Made by a program: the position numbers and the translations under genes | Notes under the pieces: model-generated | The model's database searches: none | Told to the model about the DNA's origin: nothing | The model's input: only the letters and a program-made list of their open reading frames with translations | Part shown: positions 25,842-33,525 of the stretch, piece after piece | Position numbering within the stretch: the first letter of the stretch is position 1 | Layout of the letters: every line of letters begins with the position of its first letter | From: Methylibium sp. | GTDB taxonomy: Bacteria > Pseudomonadota > Gammaproteobacteria > Burkholderiales > Burkholderiaceae_C | Assembly: GCF_013817345.1 (NCBI RefSeq) | Contig: NZ_JACDCW010000021.1 | Location: 1 to 49,280 of the forward strand | DNA: 49,280 nt | Direction of reading: 5' to 3'

Positions 25842-28430
25842 ATGAACAGTGATCGCGGCCCGGAAGTCACCACGCTTGTCGGCACCGGCCTGACCGAGGC
25901 CTTGCGCGACAGCGAAGAGCGTCTGGCGGCGGTCTTCAACTCGACGGCCGTCGGCGTGGCGCTGGTTGCGTTGGACGGTCGCTTCGTGCAGGTGAACGAC
26001 TCCTACTGCCGCATCACGGGCTACTCCCGCGAGGAACTGTCGCTGGTGGACCGCGGAGCGCTCACCCACCCCGACGACCGCGCGCGCTCGCTCACGTCGA
26101 TGGAGGCCTTGACGACCGGCCAGGTGGCCAACTTCGACATCGAGAAGCGCTACGTCAGGAAGGACGGCACGCCGGTATGGGTGCAGAACAGCGTCTCGCT
26201 CGTGCGCGACGGCGTCGGGCAGCCGGACCGCGTGGTGATGCTGTGCCGCGACGTGACGAAGCGCAAGCGGGCCGAAGCCATCCTGCTCGAGCAGAAGAAC
26301 GTTCTCGAACTCGTGGCGGCGGGCAAGTCGCTGCAGGAGTGCCTGACCGCCGTAACCGCCGCAGTGGCCCGGCTTCAGCCACATGCGCGCGCCGCCGTGC
26401 TGCTTGCCGACGAGTCGCGCACCCGTTTCACGAGCGCCTTCGCCCAGGACGTCGCGGCCTCGTTCGGGAAGGGCCTGGAAGGCGCGCCGATCGACGAAGT
26501 CGCCATCGGCACCTGCGGCACGGCGATCTACACGGCCGAGCCGGTCACCTGCGCCGACGTGGCCAACGACCCGAAGTGGGCGCCGCACTGGCGCGAGCTG
26601 TGTCTGGCACACGGCATCCTTGCTTGCCATTCGGAACCGGTGCCAGGCACCGACGGCTTGCCGGTGGCCTCGTTCATGCTGTGCTTCGACGAGGCGCGAG
26701 AGCCGAGCGACTGGGAGCGGCGCATTGCCGTCTTCGGCGGCCAGATCGCCAGCATCGTGCTGGAGCGCGAGCGAGCCAGCCAGACCGTGAGGCAGGCCGA
26801 GAAGAACCGGCTCGACCGTTCCGATCAACTGCGCAGGCTGGCCGAGATCGCGACGCGGCTGAGCAGCATGCATGACCCGCGTTCGATCATGCAAGCCGTC
26901 AACGACGAGGCCCGCGAGCTCGTCGCCGCGCATCTTTGCGCCACCAGCATGACGGTGAACGCCGAATGGGCGCAGGCGGTCGTCAGCGTCTCGCTGTCCG
27001 ACAAGTACGAGCGTTGGCGCGACAACGAAGCAAAAGCCGATGGCTCCGGCATCTATTCCCGTGTGAGCCGCATGGGGCGGCCGGTGCGATTGACGCAGGC
27101 CGAGCTGCTGGCGCATCCGGCCTGGAAAGGCTTTGGAGCGCACGCCGCCGAGCATCCCCCGCTGCGCGGCTTGCTGGCGGCACCCTTGACCGGCCTGCGC
27201 GGGGGCAACGTCGGCCTCATTCAGCTATCCGACAAGCTGGAGGGTGATTTCACCCAGGACGACGAAGCCTTGCTGGTGCAGCTCGCACAGATGGCCTCGG
27301 TGGCGATCGACAACGCCGCCCTCGTCGAGGAACTGCGCGAGGCCCATCGCCGCAAGGACGAGTTCCTCGCCACGCTGGCCCACGAACTGCGCAACCCGCT
27401 AGCACCGCTGCGCAACGGCCTGCAGGTCATGAAGCTCGCTCGCGACAAGCCCGAGATCGTCGAGCGCGCCCGCTCGATGATGGAACGCCAGCTCGCACAG
27501 ATGGTGCACCTGATCGATGACCTGCTCGACATGAGCCGCATCAGCCGTGGCAAGATCGATCTGCGCAAGGAGCGGGTGGAACTGGTCAAGATCGTGCAGC
27601 AAGCCGTGGAAACCAGCCGGCCGCTGATCGAGGCCGCGGGCCACGAGCTCACGATCAACCTTTCGCCGCAGCGAATCTTCGTCGAGGCCGACACGACGCG
27701 GCTCGCGCAGGTGATCGCCAACCTGCTGAACAACGCCGCGAAGTACACCGAACCGGGCGGGCACATCACGCTGGCGATGGACAAACACGATGGCGAGGCT
27801 GTCGTCAGCGTGCGCGACACCGGCATGGGCATTCCGCAGCCGTTGCTGCCTGCGGTGTTCGAGATGTTCACGCAGGTCGATCGGGGGCGCTCGCAGGGCG
27901 GCCTGGGCATCGGGCTGTCGCTCGTGAAGGGGTTGGTCGAGCTGCACGGCGGCGGCGTCGAAGCCCACAGCGAAGGCGAGGGCCGGGGCAGCGAGTTCGT
28001 GGTCCGGCTGCCGGCCACCGAGGCGGACGAAGTCTTGCTTGACAGCCAACATGAGACAGGCGCTCCCGTGGCAGCACGCCGCATCCTCGTGGTGGACGAC
28101 AACCGCGATGCCGCCGCCAGCCTGGCGCTGATGCTCGGCCTGATGGGCAACGAGGTGCGCACCGCGTACGACGGCGCCGAAGCGCTCGAGACAGCGGCGG
28201 CGTTTCTGCCCGATACGGTGCTGCTCGACATCGGCATGCCCCGGCTCAGCGGCTACGACGTCTGCCGGGCGCTACGGCAACAGGCCTGGGGCCGCTCCAT
28301 CCTCGTGCTGGCGCTGACCGGCTGGGGGCAGGAAGAGGATCGCCGCAAGTCCCACGAAGCGGGCTTCGACGGTCACCTCGTCAAGCCGGTGGATCCGCCG
28401 GCGCTGGCCGAATGGCTGGCGAAGCGTTGA
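25842..28430 (+). CDS. Soluble hybrid histidine kinase, PAS-GAF-GAF-HisKA-ATPase-receiver
   Basis: An 862-residue cytoplasmic hybrid kinase without membrane segments. PAS at about 23-145 (VNDSYCRITGYSREEL), GAF 1 at about 155-305, GAF 2 at about 330-495, HisKA with TLAHELRNPLAPLRNG (His 514), an ATPase domain with NLLNNAAKYTEPGGH and GGLGIGLSLVKGLVELHGG, and a receiver with Asp 796 (LLDIGMP) and Lys 848 (HLVKPVDP). Tandem GAF domains suggest sensing of a small ligand, redox state or light, but no diagnostic cofactor cysteine is obvious. ATG at 25842. The 3' end overlaps the convergent MscS gene by 50 bases. No separate response regulator is adjacent. Confidence 0.9.
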   Translation: MNSDRGPEVTTLVGTGLTEALRDSEERLAAVFNSTAVGVALVALDGRFVQVNDSYCRITGYSREELSLVDRGALTHPDDRARSLTSMEALTTGQVANFDIEKRYVRKDGTPVWVQNSVSLVRDGVGQPDRVVMLCRDVTKRKRAEAILLEQKNVLELVAAGKSLQECLTAVTAAVARLQPHARAAVLLADESRTRFTSAFAQDVAASFGKGLEGAPIDEVAIGTCGTAIYTAEPVTCADVANDPKWAPHWRELCLAHGILACHSEPVPGTDGLPVASFMLCFDEAREPSDWERRIAVFGGQIASIVLERERASQTVRQAEKNRLDRSDQLRRLAEIATRLSSMHDPRSIMQAVNDEARELVAAHLCATSMTVNAEWAQAVVSVSLSDKYERWRDNEAKADGSGIYSRVSRMGRPVRLTQAELLAHPAWKGFGAHAAEHPPLRGLLAAPLTGLRGGNVGLIQLSDKLEGDFTQDDEALLVQLAQMASVAIDNAALVEELREAHRRKDEFLATLAHELRNPLAPLRNGLQVMKLARDKPEIVERARSMMERQLAQMVHLIDDLLDMSRISRGKIDLRKERVELVKIVQQAVETSRPLIEAAGHELTINLSPQRIFVEADTTRLAQVIANLLNNAAKYTEPGGHITLAMDKHDGEAVVSVRDTGMGIPQPLLPAVFEMFTQVDRGRSQGGLGIGLSLVKGLVELHGGGVEAHSEGEGRGSEFVVRLPATEADEVLLDSQHETGAPVAARRILVVDDNRDAAASLALMLGLMGNEVRTAYDGAEALETAAAFLPDTVLLDIGMPRLSGYDVCRALRQQAWGRSILVLALTGWGQEEDRRKSHEAGFDGHLVKPVDPPALAEWLAKR

Positions 28431-29391
28431 TCACGAGCGGCGGCAATCCGACGATTTCGAACGTTGCCGAAGCGATCCCGATGCCGGCCTCCTCCAGCGC
28501 GCCGAGGATCTCGCGGCTCATCGCGTCCTTGAGCGCCCGCACGCCATGGTCCATGACCATGAAACGAACGGTCAGCTCGAGCCAGTTGTCGGTCAGCCGG
28601 TAATACACCTTCGGTCGGATTTCGGGCTTCTTCATGACGTAGCGCCGCTGCAGTTCCTGCAGCGCTTCCTCGCTCATCTCGGCGATCGGCACGCTGTGGC
28701 GCTCGGCGGCTTCGAGCAGGATGCGCTCCGCTCGCCCGCGGTCGGCGCTGTAGGCGATCGGCAGAGCGAGCTCTTCCCACAGGTAAGGAAAGTCGCGCGT
28801 GTAGTTGTAGATCGGCTCGTCGAAGACCTTGGCATTGGTGACGGTGACGATGCGGCCGGTGTACTCGCGGCTTTGCACCCACACGGGCGGTTCGGCGCCT
28901 TGTACGGGAGGCGGCTGGCCCATCTCCATGATCGTCGTCTGGGTGAAATCCACCCCGATCACGTCGCCGCGCACGCCGCCCATGACGATGCGGTCGCCCA
29001 CGTTGATGATCCGGCCGCGCAGGATGACGAAATAGCCCGCCACCGCGGTGACGACCTTCTGCAGCGCGAAAGCGAGTCCGGCGGTGACCAGGCCCAGTGC
29101 CGTGGCGAGACGCGTGGGGTCTTCGAACCAGATCGACAGCAGACCGAGGATGAGGAGCACGGCCGTGCCCAGCTTGATCGCCTGGCGGACCCAGAACTCG
29201 ACGTGCGGGGCGCCGCCCCGCAACCTGTGGCGCGCAAGCCGTTGCGTGAGGCGGCCCAGCCACAGCAGCGCGGTGATGAAGACCAGCGTGAACAGCAGCT
29301 TCTTGCCGTTGTCGGCATTGAGGCCGACCAGGCGGATCCCGAACAGTTCGAGGGCTTGCGTGTCGCCGACGAGGCGGATCCAGTCTTCCAT
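28381..29391 (-). CDS. MscS-family mechanosensitive ion channel
   Basis: A 336-residue inner-membrane channel that opens when the membrane is stretched and protects against osmotic downshock. Three hydrophobic segments (about 29-47, 71-87, 95-125) include a pore-helix-like region ALGLVTAGLAFALQKVVTA followed by the MscS beta domain (YFVILRGRIINVGDRIVMGG). A soluble C-terminal domain carries VTVTNAKVFDEPIYNYTRDF. The domain order is that of a minimal MscS. ATG at 29391. Its end overlaps the end of the hybrid kinase gene by 50 bases on the opposite strand. Confidence 0.9.
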   Translation of the reverse strand: MEDWIRLVGDTQALELFGIRLVGLNADNGKKLLFTLVFITALLWLGRLTQRLARHRLRGGAPHVEFWVRQAIKLGTAVLLILGLLSIWFEDPTRLATALGLVTAGLAFALQKVVTAVAGYFVILRGRIINVGDRIVMGGVRGDVIGVDFTQTTIMEMGQPPPVQGAEPPVWVQSREYTGRIVTVTNAKVFDEPIYNYTRDFPYLWEELALPIAYSADRGRAERILLEAAERHSVPIAEMSEEALQELQRRYVMKKPEIRPKVYYRLTDNWLELTVRFMVMDHGVRALKDAMSREILGALEEAGIGIASATFEIVGLPPLVINASPAIRPAPADPPA

Positions 29392-29484
29392 CGCTAGTGT
29401 CCTGTCCGATCACGCGCGCACTGGCACGTCGCGCAACAGCCGACCTGAGTTGCACCCATCGTTCTTCGGGGCGTCGCGTCGGGC

Positions 29485-29883
29485 CTATGCCGACGATCTC
29501 ATGCGGTTACGCAGCGCCTTGATCTGCCCGTGGTTGCGCAGCACGCCCTCATGCTGTTTGCGCACCACTTCCTTGATCGGTTCGGGCAGCTCGCGGCTCA
29601 AGGCCTTTTCGTAATTCTCCTTCGTGCGGTCCTCGCTGTGCTCGCAATGTTCCAGGATTTCGAGGTCGCTGCGCCCTTCGCCGCTCGGCGGGTGACCGTC
29701 CGTGCGGTCGAGTTCGAGCCGCAGCTTGTTGGCCGCTTCGGCGCATTCCTCGGCACGCCGGTCGAGCAGCTTGCGCAGCTCTTGAGACTTCGCCTGCTGG
29801 CCGGCGCTGCGCAGCGCCTGTGCGTTGCTGTTGCAGCCTTCGATCAACTCGCTCAGCGTGGCCCTGACTTCATCGTTTTTCAT
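29485..29883 (-). CDS. PA2169-family four-helix-bundle protein (copy 2)
   Basis: A 132-residue all-helical protein, about 20 residues shorter than its paralogue at 1747-2205. Shared blocks are LSELIEGCNSNAQALRSAG, DRRAEECAEAANKL and the C-terminal LRNHGQIKALRNRM. It is cytoplasmic by prediction. The ATG at 29883 lies about 25 bases after the predicted start of a 10/11 sigma-54-like promoter. The gene is divergent from the manganese catalase, sharing a 123-base control region. Function unknown beyond stress association of the family. Confidence 0.85.
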   Translation of the reverse strand: MKNDEVRATLSELIEGCNSNAQALRSAGQQAKSQELRKLLDRRAEECAEAANKLRLELDRTDGHPPSGEGRSDLEILEHCEHSEDRTKENYEKALSRELPEPIKEVVRKQHEGVLRNHGQIKALRNRMRSSA

Positions 29884-29919
29884 CTCGAACTCCTCGGGGG
29901 TACTTCATGCCGGCATCTG

Positions 29920-29934
29920 GCAATGGCCGTGCCT
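29920..29934 (-). promoter_or_regulatory. Candidate sigma-54 promoter, 10/11
   Basis: Minus strand reads AGGCACG-N4-TTGC with exact spacing; only the first base differs from consensus. The same DNA on the plus strand reads TGGCAAT-N4-GTGC (8/11) about 63 bases before the manganese catalase ATG, so the element may be read both ways. Confidence 0.45.
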
Positions 29935-30006
29935 TCGACGAGGCGTTGCCGGGAACCCGGATTGCCGCGAATTGAGTTCATTCCCCATTCCTCAAAGGAT
30001 CGCTTC

Positions 30007-30981
30007 ATGTTCTTCCACAACAAGGCACTGCAGTACACCGTGCGCGTCGGCGAAACGAACCCCGGTCTCGCGAACCTCATGCTCGAACAGTTCGGCGGAC
30101 CGCAGGGCGAGTTGGCGGCGGCCTGCCGTTACTTCACGCAATACCTGGCCGAAGACGACCCCGGACGCAAGGACCTGCTCATCGACATCGCCACCGAGGA
30201 GCTCAGCCACCTCGAGATGATCGGCACTCTGGTCGCCATGCTCAACAAGGGCGCGAAGGGCCGCATGGCCGAAGGCGTGGAGAAGGAGGCCGAGCTCTAC
30301 CGCAGCATCACCGAGAACGGCAACAGCTCGCACGTCACGCAGGTCCTGTACGGCGGCGGCCCGGCCCTCACCAATTCGGGCGGTGTGCCGTGGACTGCGG
30401 CTTACGTGGACACCATCGGCGACCCGACCTGCGACCTGCGCAGCAACATTGCCGCAGAGTCGCGCGCGAAGATCGTCTATGAGCGGCTGATCTACTGCAC
30501 CGACGACCCCGACGTGAAGGACGCACTCAATTTCCTGATGACGCGCGAAATCGCGCACCAGCTTTCCTTCGAGAAGGCCCTGTATTCCATACAGCCGAAT
30601 TTCCCGGCCGGCAAGCTGCCAGGCAAGAAGGAATACGCCAACAAGTACTACAACATGTCCAAGGGCGAGGGCGATGGTCAAGGACCGTGGAACAGCTGCA
30701 ACTTCGAGCAGGTCAACGAGCCCGAGGACCAAATGGCCACCGACGGGCAGGGCGGCTTCGGCGTGCAACTCTCGCCCGAGGAGATGAAGACCGGCATGGC
30801 GCTGATGAAGCGCACGAAGTCGGAACTGGGTGTGAACCCGATGACCGGCGCCGAGCTCGGCATGACACAGGAGGTGGCGCAGGCCATCGGTGCGAACAAC
30901 GGTGGCGCCGCGCAGATGCAACCGCCCAAGCCCGGCCCGGCGCCGACGAAGGCAAGCCCTGCTCGGCGCTCGAACGGTTGA
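30007..30981 (+). CDS. Manganese catalase
   Basis: A 324-residue dimanganese catalase that disproportionates H2O2 without haem. The ferritin-like core shows the metal ligands in GGPQGELAAACRYFTQY (Glu), TEELSHLEMIGT (Glu and His) and TREIAHQLSFEKAL (Glu/His). The C-terminal tail beyond about residue 250 is extended and hydrophilic, ending in a Pro/Ala-rich stretch. ATG at 30007 with AAGGA about 7 bases upstream. Its stop overlaps the next gene's start as TGATG, so translation of the DUF2382 protein is coupled. It complements the haem catalase at 14250-16802. Confidence 0.95.
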   Translation: MFFHNKALQYTVRVGETNPGLANLMLEQFGGPQGELAAACRYFTQYLAEDDPGRKDLLIDIATEELSHLEMIGTLVAMLNKGAKGRMAEGVEKEAELYRSITENGNSSHVTQVLYGGGPALTNSGGVPWTAAYVDTIGDPTCDLRSNIAAESRAKIVYERLIYCTDDPDVKDALNFLMTREIAHQLSFEKALYSIQPNFPAGKLPGKKEYANKYYNMSKGEGDGQGPWNSCNFEQVNEPEDQMATDGQGGFGVQLSPEEMKTGMALMKRTKSELGVNPMTGAELGMTQEVAQAIGANNGGAAQMQPPKPGPAPTKASPARRSNG

Positions 30982-31415
30982 TGCCCGCGACCGGCATGCT
31001 CATGGACGGCACACCACCGCCTGCAAGCCCGCCCTCGGCGCCTGTGACGGTGGCCGCGGTCGAGGAGCAGATCGAGGTTTCCACGAACGAAGTGGAAACC
31101 GGCCGCGTGCGCATCTCCAAACACGTGACGGAGCGGCATGAGACCGTCGACGTGCCGCTTTTGCACGAGGAGGTCGAGATTCGCCGCGTGCCCGTGAACC
31201 GTGCAGTCGATGCGCCCGTGCCGGTGCGCCACGAAGGCGACGTGACCATCGTGCCGGTGTTCGAGGAAGTGCTGGTCCTCAGCAAGCAGCTCGTGCTCAA
31301 GGAGGAGCTGCACATCTCGCGGCGTCGCACCGAAGTGCGTGATCCGCAGGAAGTGGTGCTGCGTTCGGAGCGCGTTGAAATCACACGCACTCCTACCGAC
31401 CGCTTTGCGAAATAG
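30981..31415 (+). CDS. DUF2382 (YsnF-type) stress protein
   Basis: A 144-residue protein made almost entirely of one DUF2382 domain: charged beta repeats such as VEEQIEVSTNEVETGRVRIS, LLHEEVEIRRVPVNRAVD and LKEELHISRRRTEVRDPQ. It lacks the GSP17M-like N-terminal part of the larger YsnF-like proteins in this window. The ATG at 30981 shares its A with the manganese catalase's TGA stop, so it is translationally coupled to that enzyme and likely made in step with it. Such pairing suggests a partnership in oxidative-stress protection, though no function is known for the domain. Confidence 0.85.
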   Translation: MPATGMLMDGTPPPASPPSAPVTVAAVEEQIEVSTNEVETGRVRISKHVTERHETVDVPLLHEEVEIRRVPVNRAVDAPVPVRHEGDVTIVPVFEEVLVLSKQLVLKEELHISRRRTEVRDPQEVVLRSERVEITRTPTDRFAK

Positions 31416-31436
31416 GACGTTTCAAGGCCGGCTTGC

Positions 31437-31451
31437 GGGCCCGCGCCTTGC
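31437..31451 (+). promoter_or_regulatory. Candidate sigma-54 promoter, 9/11
   Basis: Reads GGGCCCG-N4-TTGC with GG-N10-GC spacing; the predicted start is about 62 bases before the YsnF-like ATG at 31525. Same block as at 14127-14141 (minus) and 39111-39125. Confidence 0.3.
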
Positions 31452-31524
31452 CCGTTTCATGTCTCGTTTTACTTTGAATCGCGCCGTGGCGGCGACGGTT
31501 CCCCAGTCTCAAAGGAGCATTGCA

Positions 31525-32496
31525 ATGGCCAGCACAGTAGTAGTAGGTATTTTTGACGAATACAGCGAAGCGAAAAGAGCGTGCGAAAAGCTCGAAGCGA
31601 TGGGCATCGACCTTCAGAACATTCAAGTCAATTCGTCGGCTTCCGGAGAAGATCACCCGTCGCTGATGTCTTCGCACAAGGAGCATGAAGGCGGCATCCG
31701 CGGCTTCTTCGCTTCGCTCTTCGGCAGCGACGAATCCGACGACTCGAGCAGTCATTACTCTGAAGCGGTGCGCCGGGGCTCGGCCGTGGTGACCGTGAAC
31801 CTGGACGACGACGGCAAGCTCGAAGCGGTGAGCGAGGTGCTCGAAGACTGCGGCGCCATCGACGTCGACGAGCGGGTTCGGCACTGGCAGTCGTCGGGCT
31901 ACACCGGATACGACGAAAGCGCTCAGCCTTTCACGAGCGAAGACGCCGCCCGCGAGCGACAGAAGCTCCAAGTCGTGCAGGAAGACCTGAAGGTCGGCAA
32001 GCGCGAGGTCGGTCGCGGCGGTGTGCGCGTGCACCGGCACGTGAGCGAGACCCCGGTCGAGGAGCAGGTCACGCTGCGCGAACAGCACGCGGTGGTCGAT
32101 CGCAAGCGGGTCGACCGGCCGGCGACGAATGCGGATCTGGCCGATATGGGCGAAGCGAACATCGAAATCCGCGAAACCACGGAGGAGCCGGTGGTTTCCA
32201 AGACCGCGCGCGTGGTGGAAGAGGTGAGCGTCGGCAAGAAGGCAAGCCAACACACCGAAACCATTCGCGACAAGGTGCGCCGCGCCGATGTGGATGTGGA
32301 ACGCCTGGACGACGGCGCCGAATCGCGCCGCTCGCCCATGGCCACGCATTTGCGTGACGACGCGGCGATGGGCAGCCGTACGCCCGGCATGGCCGAAATG
32401 GGCACGGACCTCGGCAACGGCTACACGGGACCGGAGCGGCGGCGCCAGCGCGGGGGTCGCAACCCCGTCGGTATCGAACGGCGCGCGGGCATGTGA
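31525..32496 (+). CDS. YsnF-like general stress protein, DUF2382 (copy 2)
   Basis: A 323-residue paralogue of 19169-20077. N-terminal GSP17M-like module (VVVGIFDEYSEAKRACEKL ... EDCGAIDVDERVRHW), then a DUF2382 domain (VVQEDLKVGKREVGRGGVRV, EEPVVSKTARVVEEVSVGKK identical to copy 1), a Met/Gly-rich linker and the NGYTGPERR tail. Strong AAAGGAG ribosome binding site before the ATG at 31525. The DNA around the start has unusually A/T-rich codons (AGT-AGT-AGT-AGG style) compared with the rest. It lies downstream of the manganese catalase/DUF2382 pair and upstream of a mini-gene. Probably soluble; role unknown. Confidence 0.86.
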   Translation: MASTVVVGIFDEYSEAKRACEKLEAMGIDLQNIQVNSSASGEDHPSLMSSHKEHEGGIRGFFASLFGSDESDDSSSHYSEAVRRGSAVVTVNLDDDGKLEAVSEVLEDCGAIDVDERVRHWQSSGYTGYDESAQPFTSEDAARERQKLQVVQEDLKVGKREVGRGGVRVHRHVSETPVEEQVTLREQHAVVDRKRVDRPATNADLADMGEANIEIRETTEEPVVSKTARVVEEVSVGKKASQHTETIRDKVRRADVDVERLDDGAESRRSPMATHLRDDAAMGSRTPGMAEMGTDLGNGYTGPERRRQRGGRNPVGIERRAGM

Positions 32497-32527
32497 CGGG
32501 TTGTTGGCAGGCAAGCGATTCGCTTGT

Positions 32528-32542
32528 CGGCACGTGGCTTGC
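32528..32542 (+). promoter_or_regulatory. Candidate sigma-54 promoter, 10/11
   Basis: Reads CGGCACG-N4-TTGC with exact GG-N10-GC spacing. The predicted start is about 41 bases before the ATG of the 31-residue gene. Confidence 0.45.
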
Positions 32543-32594
32543 CCGTAACGGGCATCGGGGGCCTTCTCCGAAATTTTTCCTTATGGAGTACGCA

Positions 32595-32690
32595 ATGAAA
32601 AAGCTCATCTTTGTCGCACTGGGCGGCTACCTCTGGCGCAAGTTCACACGCCGCAGCAACGGCGTCGAGTCTCGCGCTCGCTACGGGTGA
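32595..32690 (+). CDS. 31-residue small protein, possible membrane peptide
   Basis: Thirty-one codons from ATG 32595 with GGAG 6-7 bases upstream. The peptide begins KKLIFVALGGYLWRKF: two lysines, an 11-residue hydrophobic stretch, then a basic half (RKFTRRSNGVESRARYG), as in small membrane-active or membrane-tethered proteins. The unit is self-contained: candidate sigma-54 promoter at 32528-32542 and strong terminator at 32711-32740, giving a predicted transcript of about 190 bases. It could also act as a small RNA. No known family recognised. Confidence 0.65.
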   Translation: MKKLIFVALGGYLWRKFTRRSNGVESRARYG

Positions 32691-32710
32691 TCGACCGCAA
32701 GGCCGAAGGC

Positions 32711-32740
32711 GCGCCGGCCGAAAAGCCGGCGCTTTTTTTT
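32711..32740 (+). terminator. Strong rho-independent terminator
   Basis: An 8-bp GC-only stem (GCGCCGGC / GCCGGCGC) with a 6-base loop, followed by eight Ts. The T-run abuts the GGAG ribosome binding site of the next gene at 32752, so that gene would be expressed only by read-through or from a promoter inside this short stretch. Confidence 0.9.
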
Positions 32741-32751
32741 GGAGTGATCTC

Positions 32752-33090
32752 ATGACCAGCAAGGCCGATCCGACGCCGACCGATCTGCGGCGACAAACGC
32801 CCGGTGCAGGACGCACCGAGCAAAGCCGCGAACAGGGTGCGGAGCCGCGTTTGCCGCATGAGCGAGATGAATCGTCCGACAGCCAGGACACGCAACGCCC
32901 CGTGCCTGCCGAGCCCTCCGGCAAGGAGCTCGGCGAGAAGGCCTTCGACGATCTCGACAGTGGACGGCAGGACACCGGCCGCTTGCCCGTGACGGACGAG
33001 GTTTACGAAGAGCTGAGGAAAGAGCCTGGCGCCAAGCAGGAGTCCGCGCCGAGGCCCGACGCTGTCGAGCCACAGCGACGCGGCCGTTGA
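32752..33090 (+). CDS. Hydrophilic, probably disordered small protein
   Basis: A 112-residue highly charged protein rich in Glu, Asp, Arg, Pro and Gln, with no hydrophobic core and almost no aromatic residues. It looks disordered, with one short conserved-looking segment, LPVTDEVYEELRKEPG. ATG at 32752 with GGAG 8 bases upstream; the ribosome binding site immediately follows the upstream terminator's T-run. No family recognised. Hydrophilins of this kind are often linked to desiccation or osmotic stress, but that is only analogy here. Confidence 0.6.
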   Translation: MTSKADPTPTDLRRQTPGAGRTEQSREQGAEPRLPHERDESSDSQDTQRPVPAEPSGKELGEKAFDDLDSGRQDTGRLPVTDEVYEELRKEPGAKQESAPRPDAVEPQRRGR

Positions 33091-33525
33091 GAGCGGTCCG
33101 GCGCTGGTTTCGGCTACTGGCGCCCAAGCTTGTCAAAGCGTAGCGCGGTCCTTGTGGCACTTCCGTGACCACGCGTTGTTGCAGCAATTCGCACGCCACC
33201 ATCGGCAAATGACGCGTCGCTTGACCACCCGGCTAAGGGGGTTGGGCGATCCAGCGCACGCAGGTGTGTCGGAATGTGAGTTCGGTCTCGTACACACGCA
33301 GTCGCGCGTTTCGCGAATCGCAAGCCGCATTTTCTCTATGAGAGCGGACCGCATCGTCTTTTTGGCCCCTGACGATGGAAGGCCCGTGGCGCGGGTGTTC
33401 GGATGGACGACGCCCGCGACGCTCTCGGCGCGGCACAGTGGTTGCATTGATGCCCACGTTCGCGCCAGCCGCGGGTTCGCTTTGCAGCGGCGGCGCCAAG
33501 ACCACCGAATTCAGGAGACGTTCCG
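33091..33525. other. 435-base gap before rpoN, no supported gene
   Basis: Open frames exist on both strands but none has a credible start, ribosome binding site or recognisable content. No terminator-like hairpin was evident. The region presumably holds the rpoN promoter and leader. Confidence 0.5.
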
